A stretch of DNA of 63,632 nt from Lentisphaeria bacterium (GTDB lineage Bacteria > Verrucomicrobiota > Lentisphaeria > Victivallales > UBA1829). The notes beneath the pieces are model-generated. The model had not been told where the DNA came from and made no database searches. It worked only from the letters and a program-made list of their open reading frames with translations. Numbering within the stretch: the first letter of the stretch is position 1; every line of letters begins with the position of its first letter. The DNA is taken from NCBI GenBank assembly GCA_017503375.1, contig JAFVTF010000063.1:1-63632 (forward strand). Reading direction: 5' to 3'. Below, one piece after another: positions 54,101 to 60,514 of the stretch. Position numbers and translations under genes: made by a program.

Positions 54101-54203
54101 CTGTTTCTTCCAGTTCAGCATTCCAGCTCCAAAACGGGATTGGACGGAATTCAGGGGCAACTTCATAAGTTGTAAAATCGAGATGATCAGAATTCATTTT
54201 CAT
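51147..54203 (-). CDS. GH106-like glycoside hydrolase
   Basis: The 1018-residue protein begins with the PIPFWSWNAELEETELIRQI segment and AGMGGFIMHARGGLKTKYLG, typical of the GH106/PF17132 relatives (alpha-L-rhamnosidase group). Then follow a TIM barrel with IFTDEPQISR and IGHHFGEE, and C-terminal beta-sandwich domains with galactose-binding-like features. No signal peptide; probably cytoplasmic. Substrate may be rhamnosyl or another glycoside. ATG 54203 has AGAAAG four bases upstream; an ATG two codons later is an alternative. Confidence 0.78.
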   Translation of the reverse strand: MKMNSDHLDFTTYEVAPEFRPIPFWSWNAELEETELIRQIHEMYHAGMGGFIMHARGGLKTKYLGKKWLDCINLCTREALKLGMLPYLYDENGWPSGFGDGKVNALGEKYQQKYLNILERNDTSVPLPEHVIAAFDQNFQQTAPEHAKFIVHYTLNPYYVDNLDAEVTGKFIEFVYDYYYQTLPEDVRDGISGIFTDEPQISRKTAPWSLIIEKEYQEAYQEELQPRLIELFYETGNWKRTRIRYYRLCTQLFRKNYIEQIGSWCQTHGWKLIGHHFGEESFSSQLYSNGAIMPQYCGYDIPGNDHLGRVESYITVDTQLVSAAAQLGKKQILTETFGCSGWNFNMRGMEWLYQQQMVHGINYLCQHLEGYSLRGLRKRDYPMSVFYQHPMWKHIRKQNDAFSRVGSILARGKIQCDTVIFHGESSAHIAADGVRCFTDLAKKCWSSMLVLSEKLEVSGVPFHYADEVLTEELGSVDSGKLQIGQMEYKVFLLPEVLNISGKVTALLKEFHAQGGKIFCSVHNDFGKICIDGEPVSEATAEFFKSLPQFDGFGTLPEFEPEDIRKIDCRVLEGTPGQIRGTWRVFPEKNETWYFIADFAAIPENAFECDWKITPLHWDNLGNESPVKCEITLPYSADEIWCVDQASGKIFSRIQHLNINGKARFFHTFSARGSVLLKAVTYPKAAPKILTENWRVVSGKNVLLLDTADYRREDDQKLVKNCNTLTIFERMLALPDSRIELYFHFTCAPGFNFSKASLAMALERDPEAEYYLNGTKLPDDFSGYFIDRGIEVLKLPESLLIDGKNEFKIVLPFHQSPEIRAHLERAKHFESESNKLYYDSEIEAIYLLGDFQCRAGKITPDQLRTAFAGGPFILENSTDTISLGNLLDAGYLFFSGVLRAEQDFELTTEQATLFRTLKFSPCKANSLSVNLNGTTLPLIYTAPYELDISGLLRPGKNRISLELSTSCRNTLGPMHMTEINPYAVSPSSFLLEPNFIGARAPNHTDDYGIIDYGLEITLE

Positions 54204-54235
54204 ATCTTTCTGCAAAATGTTTCAAGTGTGACTTT

Positions 54236-54263
54236 AACTTAGCACAAAACAACTTTTTTTCAA
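54236..54263 (-). promoter_or_regulatory. Promoter of the GH106-like gene
   Basis: On the minus strand TTGAAA (54258-54263), 16 bp, TAAGTT (54236-54241), with TGC before the -10; 33 bp upstream of the ATG. Confidence 0.5.
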
Positions 54264-54474
54264 GCAGAAAATGATTGGATCAAAACAAAAAGTTTATCAA
54301 TGAAGCGAACGAAGCATCTTTCTCAAATGCTGCTGCGTACAGGAGGTTCAAACTTGAAAAAATGACCAGTGTTTTGTTACCTTTACCCGCCATTCTAAAC
54401 GGATTTTTGAGTTAAAAAACTCAGAATTTTGCTGTGAAATGAAATTCTGAAAATCACTTCACTTTTATTCAGAA

Positions 54475-54507
54475 GAACTCAGAATGGCGATTTGCCATTC
54501 TGAGTTC
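54475..54507. terminator. Perfect 14-bp hairpin, terminator-like
   Basis: GAACTCAGAATGGC (54475-54488), loop GATTT, GCCATTCTGAGTTC (54494-54507), then TTT. Shorter partial copies of the same sequence (AAAACTCAGAATTTT) lie about 60 bp upstream. It lies among decayed fragments, so its transcript is unclear. Confidence 0.5.
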
Positions 54508-54588
54508 TTTGAATAGTATATCATTTCAAAACGAAAATGCAAGCAGCTTAAAAACCTTTCGCTTTATTTTCTTGTTCTGGGAAGCTGG

Positions 54589-54693
54589 TCAGATATCAAG
54601 TCCAGCTGCAATAAGCATTTTACAGAAGTCCCGTCCGTTTATAAGCACAATTCCATTTTCCTGGGCTTTGAGGACTGCAGACTCAGTGAATTC
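54589..54693 (-). pseudogene. C-terminal fragment of an Mrr-type restriction endonuclease
   Basis: Minus-strand frame ending at TGA 54589-54591 reads FTESAVLKAQENGIVLING then RDFCKMLIAAGLDI. This matches the usual C-terminus of Mrr-like nucleases (FT..A...A...GIVLIDG..L..LL...GL). The rest of the gene is absent. Confidence 0.4.
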
Positions 54694-54801
54694 CTAGGGA
54701 ATGCAAAAATATTGCTAAACCTATCTCTGTTTTGAGACAAAATGCAAGTGTTTTATCACAAGAATTTGTAAGCAGAGAATTGTTTCCGCAGAGAAAAATG
54801 G

Positions 54802-55026
54802 TTAGAAAGACTGTTTTTTATGCAAAATAAAGTTTTCCATCCGAGAGTTCATCATTGGAGTAAAAGGAGGAAATTTCTTTATTTCTATTCCGATAGACTG
54901 AAATATCATATCAAAGAGTTTATTGGATACGGGATCACAGTCGTGAATCAGGTATCGTTTGCCGAGCAGAAATCTATCCCGCTTATCCCGCATGTTCCCG
55001 GCAATCTGTATAGTCCAGCGGCAATC
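54802..55026 (-). pseudogene. Integrase-core (rve) transposase fragment
   Basis: Minus-strand frame reads WTIQIAGNMRDKRDRFLL, GKRYLIHDCDPVSNKLF and IEIKKFPPFTPMMNSRMENFI, the middle of a DDE integrase core (compare RYLIHDRDPLF ... IKKLPPRSPNLNAFAERFV). Here the catalytic HDRD is HDCD and the frame has neither the N-terminal nor the C-terminal parts. No IS ends are seen. It marks an old insertion at the edge of the TerY locus. Confidence 0.6.
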
Positions 55027-55124
55027 GGACTATTGACATAATATCCTTTGAAAGTATTTCAGTTGTTCGAAAGCTTCTTCGGGTAAAGAATCAGTACGCT
55101 CGAGTTGTGTTTTTTATAGTATTT

Positions 55125-55230
55125 AGCTCTGTTTTCGGACAAAGGTTGTTACTTGAGGAGGGGAAAAAGCCCTTTTCAGGAAAGTCCTTTTTCCCCTCCT
55201 CAAGTAACAACCTTTATTGGGAACAGAGCT
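55125..55230. repeat. Intergenic repeat family 2, long hairpin copy
   Basis: Two 44-46 bp arms, AGCTCTGTTTTCGGACAAAG with GTTGTTACTTGAGGAGGGGA and the inverse ending GGGAACAGAGCT at 55230, form one long hairpin. The right tip supplies the TAG stop of the LprI-like gene (55229-55231). It probably terminates the minus-strand TerY operon. Confidence 0.7.
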
Positions 55231-55639
55231 ATTTTTTTTGCCATTTATTTTTAAGTTCTTCAATGCGCTTTTGAACAAAGAATGTCATTCGCAGATTATG
55301 ATCACACGGAGCCATAGAACCTCCTTCAAATTCACTGGGCTTTTGTTCTTCAGCTTCAGCACGTTTATCCCAGGCTTTACAGTCAGCCATAAATGCTTTT
55401 TCTATTTTCTCATAGCCGGGCTGGTTCCAAATGCGGAACTCTATAAGGTACTTTTCCATATTCGCCAGTTGCAGCATATACTGACTTAAAATATTCATTT
55501 CACTCTGTGTCATGGCTTCATTTATCAGATAATGCTCCACACGCTCTCTTGTGTGAGCCAATTCATCCTCAGGCAAACGGGAAACACATCCGGTTACGGT
55601 CAGCAGAATAAAAACACTAAATATTATCTGTCTCATCAT
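55229..55639 (-). CDS. LprI-like lipoprotein
   Basis: The 136-residue protein has a lipoprotein signal ending LLTVTGC (Cys18). The mature part has LprI/DUF1311-type features: KAFMADCKAWDKRAEAE and EGGSMAPCDHNLRMTFFVQKRIEEL (paired Cys and the EGGS...C...R motif). LprI members include lysozyme inhibitors; the role here is unknown. Its start lies 23 bp inside the PP2C gene behind AGGAG, so it is the last gene of the TerY operon. Its stop codon belongs to the adjoining repeat. Confidence 0.65.
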   Translation of the reverse strand: MMRQIIFSVFILLTVTGCVSRLPEDELAHTRERVEHYLINEAMTQSEMNILSQYMLQLANMEKYLIEFRIWNQPGYEKIEKAFMADCKAWDKRAEAEEQKPSEFEGGSMAPCDHNLRMTFFVQKRIEELKNKWQKK

Positions 55640-56402
55640 TTTCTCCTATTGTTAAAATTGCTAAACTTCTGTCATCATTGCCCCGGGGATCGCGGCTCCA
55701 GCGGGAACCGGTCAGGTAATCGAGAATATCCTGACGGCGCAATACTTCGCTTTTCAAATCATCAAACATCTTGTTGAATATCGGACCCGGGATCATGCTT
55801 GGCAGTTGGAACATCAAATACTCCGGACCGTCACTGGTGATGGCAATGCCGTCAATATCACTGCTTGCGATCATGCGGCTGTGATACTCTTTTTTGCTTT
55901 CATCTCCGTACCGAAGGAAAGTTGTCTGATTGTCAAACTCGCCTTTATCCGGTTCAAAAACACAGTAACACTCTCCATTTTCCCGAACGGTGATCGCCCC
56001 ATCCCCCACCTGAAAAAATCCGCACCGTTCCTTTCCCCACACAGCAAAGGCAATGGTGAAGTCAAACTCCCGTTCGGGCAGTTTGAATTTTTCCGCAAGC
56101 TCAATTTTCTTCTGGCAGACAGTACGGATTATCAAATCACAGAAACGGTTCCAGCGGTTGTCGTTCCACTTTTCCCCGTCAAGAATGGCGGCAAGGAGAT
56201 CTTCCATTATCGCACATTGACTGCGGAATGCCTCTACTGCTGCCCTTGCTCCATAGTGGGAATGACTGGCACTGCCCCTGCCGTCACAGACGATAAGACA
56301 GGGGCGATGATCGCACCAAACGCCGCAAGCATCCTGACACGGTCGTTCGGTGCGGATGTGTCCGTTGCCGGGAATGGAAACTGCGTGATACGCAAATTTC
56401 AT
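55617..56402 (-). CDS. PP2C-type protein phosphatase of a TerY triad
   Basis: The 261-residue protein has PP2C motifs: RPCQDACGVW near the start, LIVCDGRGSASHSHYGARAAVEAF with the first metal Asp, GFFQVGDGAITV, AITSDGPEYL and RGNDDRSLAIL with the last metal Asp. It should dephosphorylate Ser/Thr proteins, probably substrates of the adjacent kinase. It overlaps the vWA gene by four bases (ATGA). vWA protein, PP2C and kinase in this order match the TerY phosphorylation triad known from tellurium-resistance-type systems. Confidence 0.85.
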   Translation of the reverse strand: MKFAYHAVSIPGNGHIRTERPCQDACGVWCDHRPCLIVCDGRGSASHSHYGARAAVEAFRSQCAIMEDLLAAILDGEKWNDNRWNRFCDLIIRTVCQKKIELAEKFKLPEREFDFTIAFAVWGKERCGFFQVGDGAITVRENGECYCVFEPDKGEFDNQTTFLRYGDESKKEYHSRMIASSDIDGIAITSDGPEYLMFQLPSMIPGPIFNKMFDDLKSEVLRRQDILDYLTGSRWSRDPRGNDDRSLAILTIGENDETDNI

Positions 56403-57118
56403 TCGGCGTCCTCCTCTTCGGCGGGGGCGGGAATTCCGGCAAGGTCTGCCCAGCTGGTGACGTTGCCCAGACGGACATTATCCTGTTCCGCTACACTGCT
56501 TGCGGAAACGCTTTTGAGTGAATCGGTGAGCCACTTGAAGAACTCCTTGAAGCACAAGCCTTTGAGTTTCACCGGACCGGGGCGCTCCGGCAAGATCTTA
56601 CGCAGCGTGTCAAAATCCGCTTCTTCGCCAATGCCGATGCCGATATACTGCAGTTTGCCTTCGTCCCCCATGCGTTTCATGGATGCTGCGGCACTTTCAT
56701 AGTCATCGTTGGGACAGCCGTCCGTCATCAAAACGATCCACGGTTTGTAACTTGCGATCCCTTTCTGTTTATAAAGTCTGCGGCGGGCTTTCAGTTCGGA
56801 GTCTGCCAGTTTCAAGGCTTCGCCCAAAGGTGTACAGCCATTAGCGTCCAATGTGGGCGGCGTATCGGCAACATCACACACCGGAGCAAAGGCAGATGCG
56901 ATTTCGGCATCTCCGCCAAAGGTGATGATCTCCAGTTCCACACTCATACTGGCGGTTTCATCGTCGCTGGTCTCTTTGAGGAACTGATCCAGACCGGACT
57001 GCAGTTCCCGGAGGGGGGCTCCTGACATACTTCCGGAAGTATCCAGCAACAGGATAACCGGACAGCGGGGGGCGGGGTTGGTCACATCGAGGTTGTTGTC
57101 TTCTTTGTAGTCGTTCAT
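56399..57118 (-). CDS. TerY-like von Willebrand factor A domain protein
   Basis: The 239-residue protein is a single vWA domain with an intact metal-binding site: VILLLDTSGSMSG, the TPLGEAL Thr, and VLMTDGCPND. This is the TerY type, with GKLQYIGIGIGEEADFDTLRKI and a C-terminal FKEFFKWLTDSLKSVSAS segment. It is thought to present or sense proteins for the kinase/phosphatase pair. It overlaps both neighbours by four bases. No other ter gene (terB, C, D, E) is in the window. Confidence 0.88.
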   Translation of the reverse strand: MNDYKEDNNLDVTNPAPRCPVILLLDTSGSMSGAPLRELQSGLDQFLKETSDDETASMSVELEIITFGGDAEIASAFAPVCDVADTPPTLDANGCTPLGEALKLADSELKARRRLYKQKGIASYKPWIVLMTDGCPNDDYESAAASMKRMGDEGKLQYIGIGIGEEADFDTLRKILPERPGPVKLKGLCFKEFFKWLTDSLKSVSASSVAEQDNVRLGNVTSWADLAGIPAPAEEEDAE

Positions 57119-58227
57119 TGTTTTTTTCTCCTTGCATTTTCCGGGCAGATCGCCCGTTGGTTTTTGTTTTTGCTTTTACGCATGATTTCTATAAAATTTT
57201 CCAATTCAGCTTTCAAATCTCCGATCAGGGGGCGTTTCATCGGCTCTTTGTAACCATCTATAAACATTTTTACAAAATATTCTTTCAGAGATTCCGGCAG
57301 CCAGCTCACAGACTTATACCATCCCACCGGCAGGCGGACTCCGGATGTTTTATCCAGCGGACACTTGCCCGATTTCAGATTTTCAATGGGATCGCTGCCT
57401 CCGCATTGGGCGTAGGGGTGAAGTCCTGACATCAAAATCATGTAGACTACCACCGCCAGACTGAACCGCACCTGTTCCGGAGTGCGTTCACAGTTGAAGA
57501 GTTCCGGCTTGAAGAGCAATTCCGGAGCCGTATATTCCGGCGTAAAAGTGCGGGTAAGAAAGGTATTCTGTTTCTCTCCCGCTCCGGGAATCTGAAAGCT
57601 GTCGCAGTCGATCAAGGTTACTTTCCCCTGCATATCAATCAGGAAATTATCGGGATTGAAATCGTTGACCAGAACCCGGTGGCGTGCAAGCATCTGCACG
57701 GCATTGACCAGATTGAGGGCTACTTTTGTTACTTGCAGCCGATCCCATCCGGGAAAAAACCTTTTCACCTGACACGGTGCATACAATGCACGCAGAGTTC
57801 TGCCATTGGCGCGGGGCATGACAAAACCGATGACCTTCCTGTTGGCATCAAAGACGGACATCTGGGGCCACGCTAAAAAATCAGCTTTGCGGCACTCTTC
57901 CAAAGCAAGCATGGCATCGAGCCTGTCGCAAAATGCGGATTGCTTGCGTAAGTTGTTCAGCGTTTCATCCTTGCATACCTTGATAAGGTAATGGGGATTG
58001 ATAGATAGTTTATAAACAAAGCCTTCTCCTCCGTGAGCAAGAATATCTGATTTTTTCAGACTCAAGGGCTTTCCTGCCGGATCGTAAACGATTCTGCTCC
58101 GCTCGCCGGATGGTACCGCAAGAGTAAGCCAGTCGCTCCCCGTTTGAACTTTTCCGACTTTACGGGGAGTAACATTTCTGACAGGCTTGGGCTGTGCTGC
58201 TAAATATTTTAGAAGATTATTCAGCAT
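57115..58227 (-). CDS. Divergent Ser/Thr protein kinase of a TerY triad
   Basis: The 370-residue protein has a kinase core: glycine loop AHGGEGFVYKL, VAIK-like YLIKVCKDE, catalytic loop VLVNDFNPDNFLID (HRD replaced by VND), metal loop LIDCDSFQI (DFG replaced by DCD) and YTAPEL. Such changes are usual in the TerY-linked kinase group and the catalytic Asp, Asn and metal Asp are kept. A basic C-terminal tail (ARRKKQ) ends it; the usual zinc ribbon is not present but a separate zinc-ribbon gene lies upstream. Start 58227 overlaps the previous stop; a farther in-frame start gives 18 extra residues. Confidence 0.85.
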   Translation of the reverse strand: MLNNLLKYLAAQPKPVRNVTPRKVGKVQTGSDWLTLAVPSGERSRIVYDPAGKPLSLKKSDILAHGGEGFVYKLSINPHYLIKVCKDETLNNLRKQSAFCDRLDAMLALEECRKADFLAWPQMSVFDANRKVIGFVMPRANGRTLRALYAPCQVKRFFPGWDRLQVTKVALNLVNAVQMLARHRVLVNDFNPDNFLIDMQGKVTLIDCDSFQIPGAGEKQNTFLTRTFTPEYTAPELLFKPELFNCERTPEQVRFSLAVVVYMILMSGLHPYAQCGGSDPIENLKSGKCPLDKTSGVRLPVGWYKSVSWLPESLKEYFVKMFIDGYKEPMKRPLIGDLKAELENFIEIMRKSKNKNQRAICPENARRKKQ

Positions 58228-58729
58228 CAGTATCTTCCGCAGCTTCTGCTTCTTCCGGAATATCATAGTTGAGCCATTCAAAAGAGCCGAAACGTGCTTC
58301 TATTGCCTCATCGACTTTGACTGCCCCATCCACTGCCAGACATTTCAAAACAAAAACTTTGGTTGATGGAAAAATCTCTTCTTCCACCGCCATCCGTGCG
58401 GCATAGTCCACTTCATGACAGCCCACTGCAATGCGTTTTTGGGCGGCAACTTTGAGTTTTTCCGCATCGTGAAGATCAAGGAATGCTTGCAAATCCATAT
58501 AGTCAGGTTCACCCTCTTTATTTAAAGAGATGATCTGGGTTCCAGTCAGGATACCATAATACTTTTTCCCTTCGCTTTTGCAGTAAGCAATGCCGCCGGG
58601 ACGCAGATATTTTACGGTAATTGTTTCATGCAGATCTTCTTTGAGTTCCTGCCAGGCTGTTTCGATTTCGGAAACCAGTTCTTTTGTGGCATCTTTAAGA
58701 GTATCGACAAATTCTTCAAAATCAGACAT
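58217..58729 (-). CDS. Acidic protein of unknown function in the TerY operon
   Basis: 170 residues, strongly acidic with a Glu/Ala/Asp tail (EEAEAAEDTDAE) and a helical N-terminus. The middle RPGGIAYCKSEGKKYYGILTGTQIISLN recalls the first strands of LRAT-like domains (P-G-x-I...HxGIYxGxxxI), but the catalytic His and Cys are not evident. Family not recognised. Position directly before the kinase suggests it is a substrate or adaptor. Confidence 0.6.
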   Translation of the reverse strand: MSDFEEFVDTLKDATKELVSEIETAWQELKEDLHETITVKYLRPGGIAYCKSEGKKYYGILTGTQIISLNKEGEPDYMDLQAFLDLHDAEKLKVAAQKRIAVGCHEVDYAARMAVEEEIFPSTKVFVLKCLAVDGAVKVDEAIEARFGSFEWLNYDIPEEAEAAEDTDAE

Positions 58730-58744
58730 ATAACAATCCTTTCT

Positions 58745-58933
58745 TCAAAAAGTTTCTACTTTGATCATTTTTATTTTACATTTAGGACAAATGGGCGGCT
58801 GTTTTTTCCTGAATGACCACGGAATGAGAGTGTAAATATACGGAAAGGTTCTTTCCTGTATAGATTCTTCTCTCCCGCATTTCGGACAACGCCAAACAGT
58901 CATCCGCTGGGGCATGGGCATAAAAGATTTCAT
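58745..58933 (-). CDS. Small zinc-ribbon protein
   Basis: 62 residues with CPKCG and CPKCK about 35 residues apart, a two-knuckle zinc ribbon. ATG 58933 has AGGAGGAAGA directly upstream and overlaps the previous stop (ATGA). A start seven codons earlier lacks this. In other TerY triads a zinc ribbon is part of the kinase, so this could be the split-off piece. Confidence 0.65.
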   Translation of the reverse strand: MKSFMPMPQRMTVWRCPKCGREESIQERTFPYIYTLIPWSFRKKQPPICPKCKIKMIKVETF

Positions 58934-59331
58934 TCTTCCTCCTGTAATTTCCAAATAACATCCTGCAAAGCGGTTTGAAAATCAGCGATTTTTTCGCCGA
59001 CTTCACAGATCGTACTGTTTTGTCCAGCATTTTCTGTATCCCATAATTCGTCACAAATGACAAGCTGCGGAAGGGGCGGAACAATTTCTGATTTTTCAAG
59101 TTTTCCTGCGATTTTCTTCAAATCCTCATGGATCGTTTTGACAAAATTCCACAAAAGTTTCAACTCCTCCACAACTTTGTGTTTATTGGGAGTCATTTCA
59201 TCCATATCTTCTCTGGTAATACATTTCAGCTGTCTGGATGAAATTTCAAAACAATGTTTCGTTGCTTCTGCATCTTGGGCAACCAGAGCCCAAAGTTCCT
59301 GCTGCAGCACATTTTTTTCTTTTTCAGTCAT
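58930..59331 (-). CDS. Helical protein of unknown function, first gene of the TerY operon
   Basis: 133 residues, nearly all predicted helix (EKEKNVLQQELWALVAQDAE; ELKLLWNFVKTIHEDLKKIAGKLEKSE), no membrane segment, no family recognised. ATG 59331 follows a full AGGAGGT site; an earlier start at 59379 would overlap the promoter. It is the first of seven minus-strand genes behind the shared promoter element. Confidence 0.65.
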   Translation of the reverse strand: MTEKEKNVLQQELWALVAQDAEATKHCFEISSRQLKCITREDMDEMTPNKHKVVEELKLLWNFVKTIHEDLKKIAGKLEKSEIVPPLPQLVICDELWDTENAGQNSTICEVGEKIADFQTALQDVIWKLQEEE

Positions 59332-59355
59332 TTTTGACCTCCTTGGTTTGTTGTT

Positions 59356-59388
59356 AATATATTTGCGAACCTGTGCCATTTTCTGTCA
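59356..59388 (-). promoter_or_regulatory. Shared promoter element A, before the TerY operon
   Basis: On the minus strand TGACA (59384-59388), 5 nt, TGGCA (59374-59378), 12 nt, TATATT (59356-59361). The repeats straddle the -35 position. The same architecture occurs at 59450, 60041 and 63418. Confidence 0.7.
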
Positions 59389-59449
59389 TAGCAAGGTCTG
59401 CAAGAAAAAAATCCGCATAATTTTGAATGAGGGTTGTGAGTTTGCAAAT

Positions 59450-59482
59450 AATATAATGGATAGCGTATGACATTTTTCGACA
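59450..59482 (-). promoter_or_regulatory. Shared promoter element D, upstream tandem copy
   Basis: On the minus strand TGTCG (59478-59482), 5 nt, TGTCA (59468-59472), 12 nt, TATATT (59450-59455). It lies 94 bp upstream of element A and points the same way, so the operon may have two tandem regulated promoters. Between them is only a possible 10-codon ORF (MRIFFLQTLL). Confidence 0.65.
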
Positions 59483-59489
59483 TGAGCAT

Positions 59490-59517
59490 TTGATATTGCA
59501 AATTTTTATTGTATATT
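59490..59517 (+). promoter_or_regulatory. sigma70-type promoter of the LRAT-like gene
   Basis: TTGATA (59490-59495), 16 bp, TATATT (59512-59517). Divergent from element D; it lacks the TGNCA repeats. Leader about 24 nt, with GAGGGA before the ATG. Confidence 0.55.
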
Positions 59518-59547
59518 ATAGATATTCGTGTTCTTTATGAGGGAATT

Positions 59548-59961
59548 ATGTTAGAAAGCTTATACAAAAATATTGCATGTGATCCTGTAATGCCGGAACC
59601 GGGTTCAATCGTAAAAATTGACCTTTGGGGAGAATTTATAAAATCTTCCTGCCATACCGGAGTTTATGTAGGGAATAATCAAATTGTTGAAATGACCAAT
59701 GACAATGGGATTGGCACCATCAATAAGTTTTCCGCAAATCAATTCTTGAATTATTCTGCACATAGGACAGGGGTATATATCTATGTGGCGGCAATTAAAA
59801 TCGGGAAAAAATATGTCCCTTTGGCAGATAAAAAAATCGCAGAACGGGCATTGGATGCTGTTGGAAATAAAACGAAATATAACTTATTTATAGATAATTG
59901 CCATTTGTTCACAGAATATTGCTGTAAAGTAGCACATCTATTATTACTTTTCAAGTTGTAA
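59548..59961 (+). CDS. LRAT-like (permuted NlpC/P60) papain-fold protein
   Basis: The 137-residue protein has P-x-PGSIVKIDLWGEF, the catalytic His in CHTGVYVGNNQIVEM and the Cys in YNLFIDNCHLFTEYCC, matching the H-x-GIYVG ... NCEHF pattern of the lecithin:retinol acyltransferase group. These thiol enzymes act as acyltransferases, phospholipases or amidases. The C-terminus after the NC motif is short (about 20 residues, with LLLLF), like a membrane-attaching tail. It is the only plus-strand gene in the TerY/GTPase locus. Confidence 0.75.
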   Translation: MLESLYKNIACDPVMPEPGSIVKIDLWGEFIKSSCHTGVYVGNNQIVEMTNDNGIGTINKFSANQFLNYSAHRTGVYIYVAAIKIGKKYVPLADKKIAERALDAVGNKTKYNLFIDNCHLFTEYCCKVAHLLLLFKL

Positions 59962-60040
59962 AACTCCATTTTATGCATTTTTACTTTTATTCGGGACTGG
60001 ATGCCCCTGATTGAAATGTTTCAAAGGTCGATTCCGCAGT

Positions 60041-60073
60041 AATATACTTCCGGGACTATGTCATTTTGTGTCA
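60041..60073 (-). promoter_or_regulatory. Shared promoter element C, pointing into the LRAT-like gene
   Basis: On the minus strand TGACA (60069-60073), 5 nt, TGACA (60059-60063), 12 nt, TATATT (60041-60046). It would start a transcript near 60034, antisense to the LRAT-like gene and running toward the TerY operon. No convincing minus-strand gene begins there. Confidence 0.6.
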
Positions 60074-60082
60074 TCGTAAAAT

Positions 60083-60118
60083 TTGATGCTGTATGAAAAA
60101 AATCCATACAGCATCAAG
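60083..60118 (-). terminator. Terminator of the GTPase operon
   Basis: Perfect 13-bp stem TTGATGCTGTATG with its inverse CATACAGCATCAA around a T-rich loop, 16 bp after the stop of the acidic tail-anchored gene. Followed directly by element C. Confidence 0.75.
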
Positions 60119-60133
60119 TTATTGGAATAAATT

Positions 60134-60511
60134 TTACTTCAACAACTTGTGCAACAGCACTCCGCCTCCGACAACAGCTGCGCCTGCGACGAAGCCGACT
60201 ACCATACCGGCAATAGCATCTTCAGTGAAGATGTCGGAAAAATCTGTATTGGAAGAATATGTAGAGACTTCATCCTCATCGCCATCTTCATCCTCATCTT
60301 CGTTTTGATGAATATCGTCCGAATTTTCTTCCGATGAAGTTTCCGAAACTTTTTCTTCCTTTGAAACGGAGCTCTTTCCGGTCAGTGCCGCAAGGGTATC
60401 TTCCAATTTTTGTTTGAGTTCATCATCGTTTCCGACTGCCTCCATCAATTTTTTAATGGATGCAATGGTTTCCTCGGCTGCAGCCGCACTTGTGATTTTC
60501 TTTTCTTCCAT
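60134..60511 (-). CDS. Acidic tail-anchored membrane protein
   Basis: 125 residues: helical N-terminus (about 1-50), a very acidic middle with repeated Glu/Asp (DEDEDGDEDE) and a single C-terminal hydrophobic segment rich in glycine (IAGMVVGFVAGAAVVGGGVLL). No known family. AGGAGG upstream lies in the end of the GTPase gene. It could be a membrane partner for the two GTPases; low-complexity acidic regions of this kind also occur in phase-separating or metal-binding proteins. Confidence 0.65.
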   Translation of the reverse strand: MEEKKITSAAAAEETIASIKKLMEAVGNDDELKQKLEDTLAALTGKSSVSKEEKVSETSSEENSDDIHQNEDEDEDGDEDEVSTYSSNTDFSDIFTEDAIAGMVVGFVAGAAVVGGGVLLHKLLK

Positions 60512-60514
60512 GGT

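Noticed and set aside
54820..55041. Plus-strand frame of 73 codons
   Set aside because: It is the mirror of the integrase-core fragment, which has clear motif similarity on the minus strand.
59331..59400. Possible sigma54 promoter (TGGCAC ... CGCA) before the TerY operon
   Set aside because: Spacing between the GG and GC elements is wrong by one base and the other three shared elements lack a -12 GC; the TATATT architecture fits all four better.
59781..59978. Minus-strand frame of 65 codons after promoter C
   Set aside because: It lies antisense to the LRAT-like gene, has no ribosome-binding site and no recognisable motif; the transcript may be non-coding.
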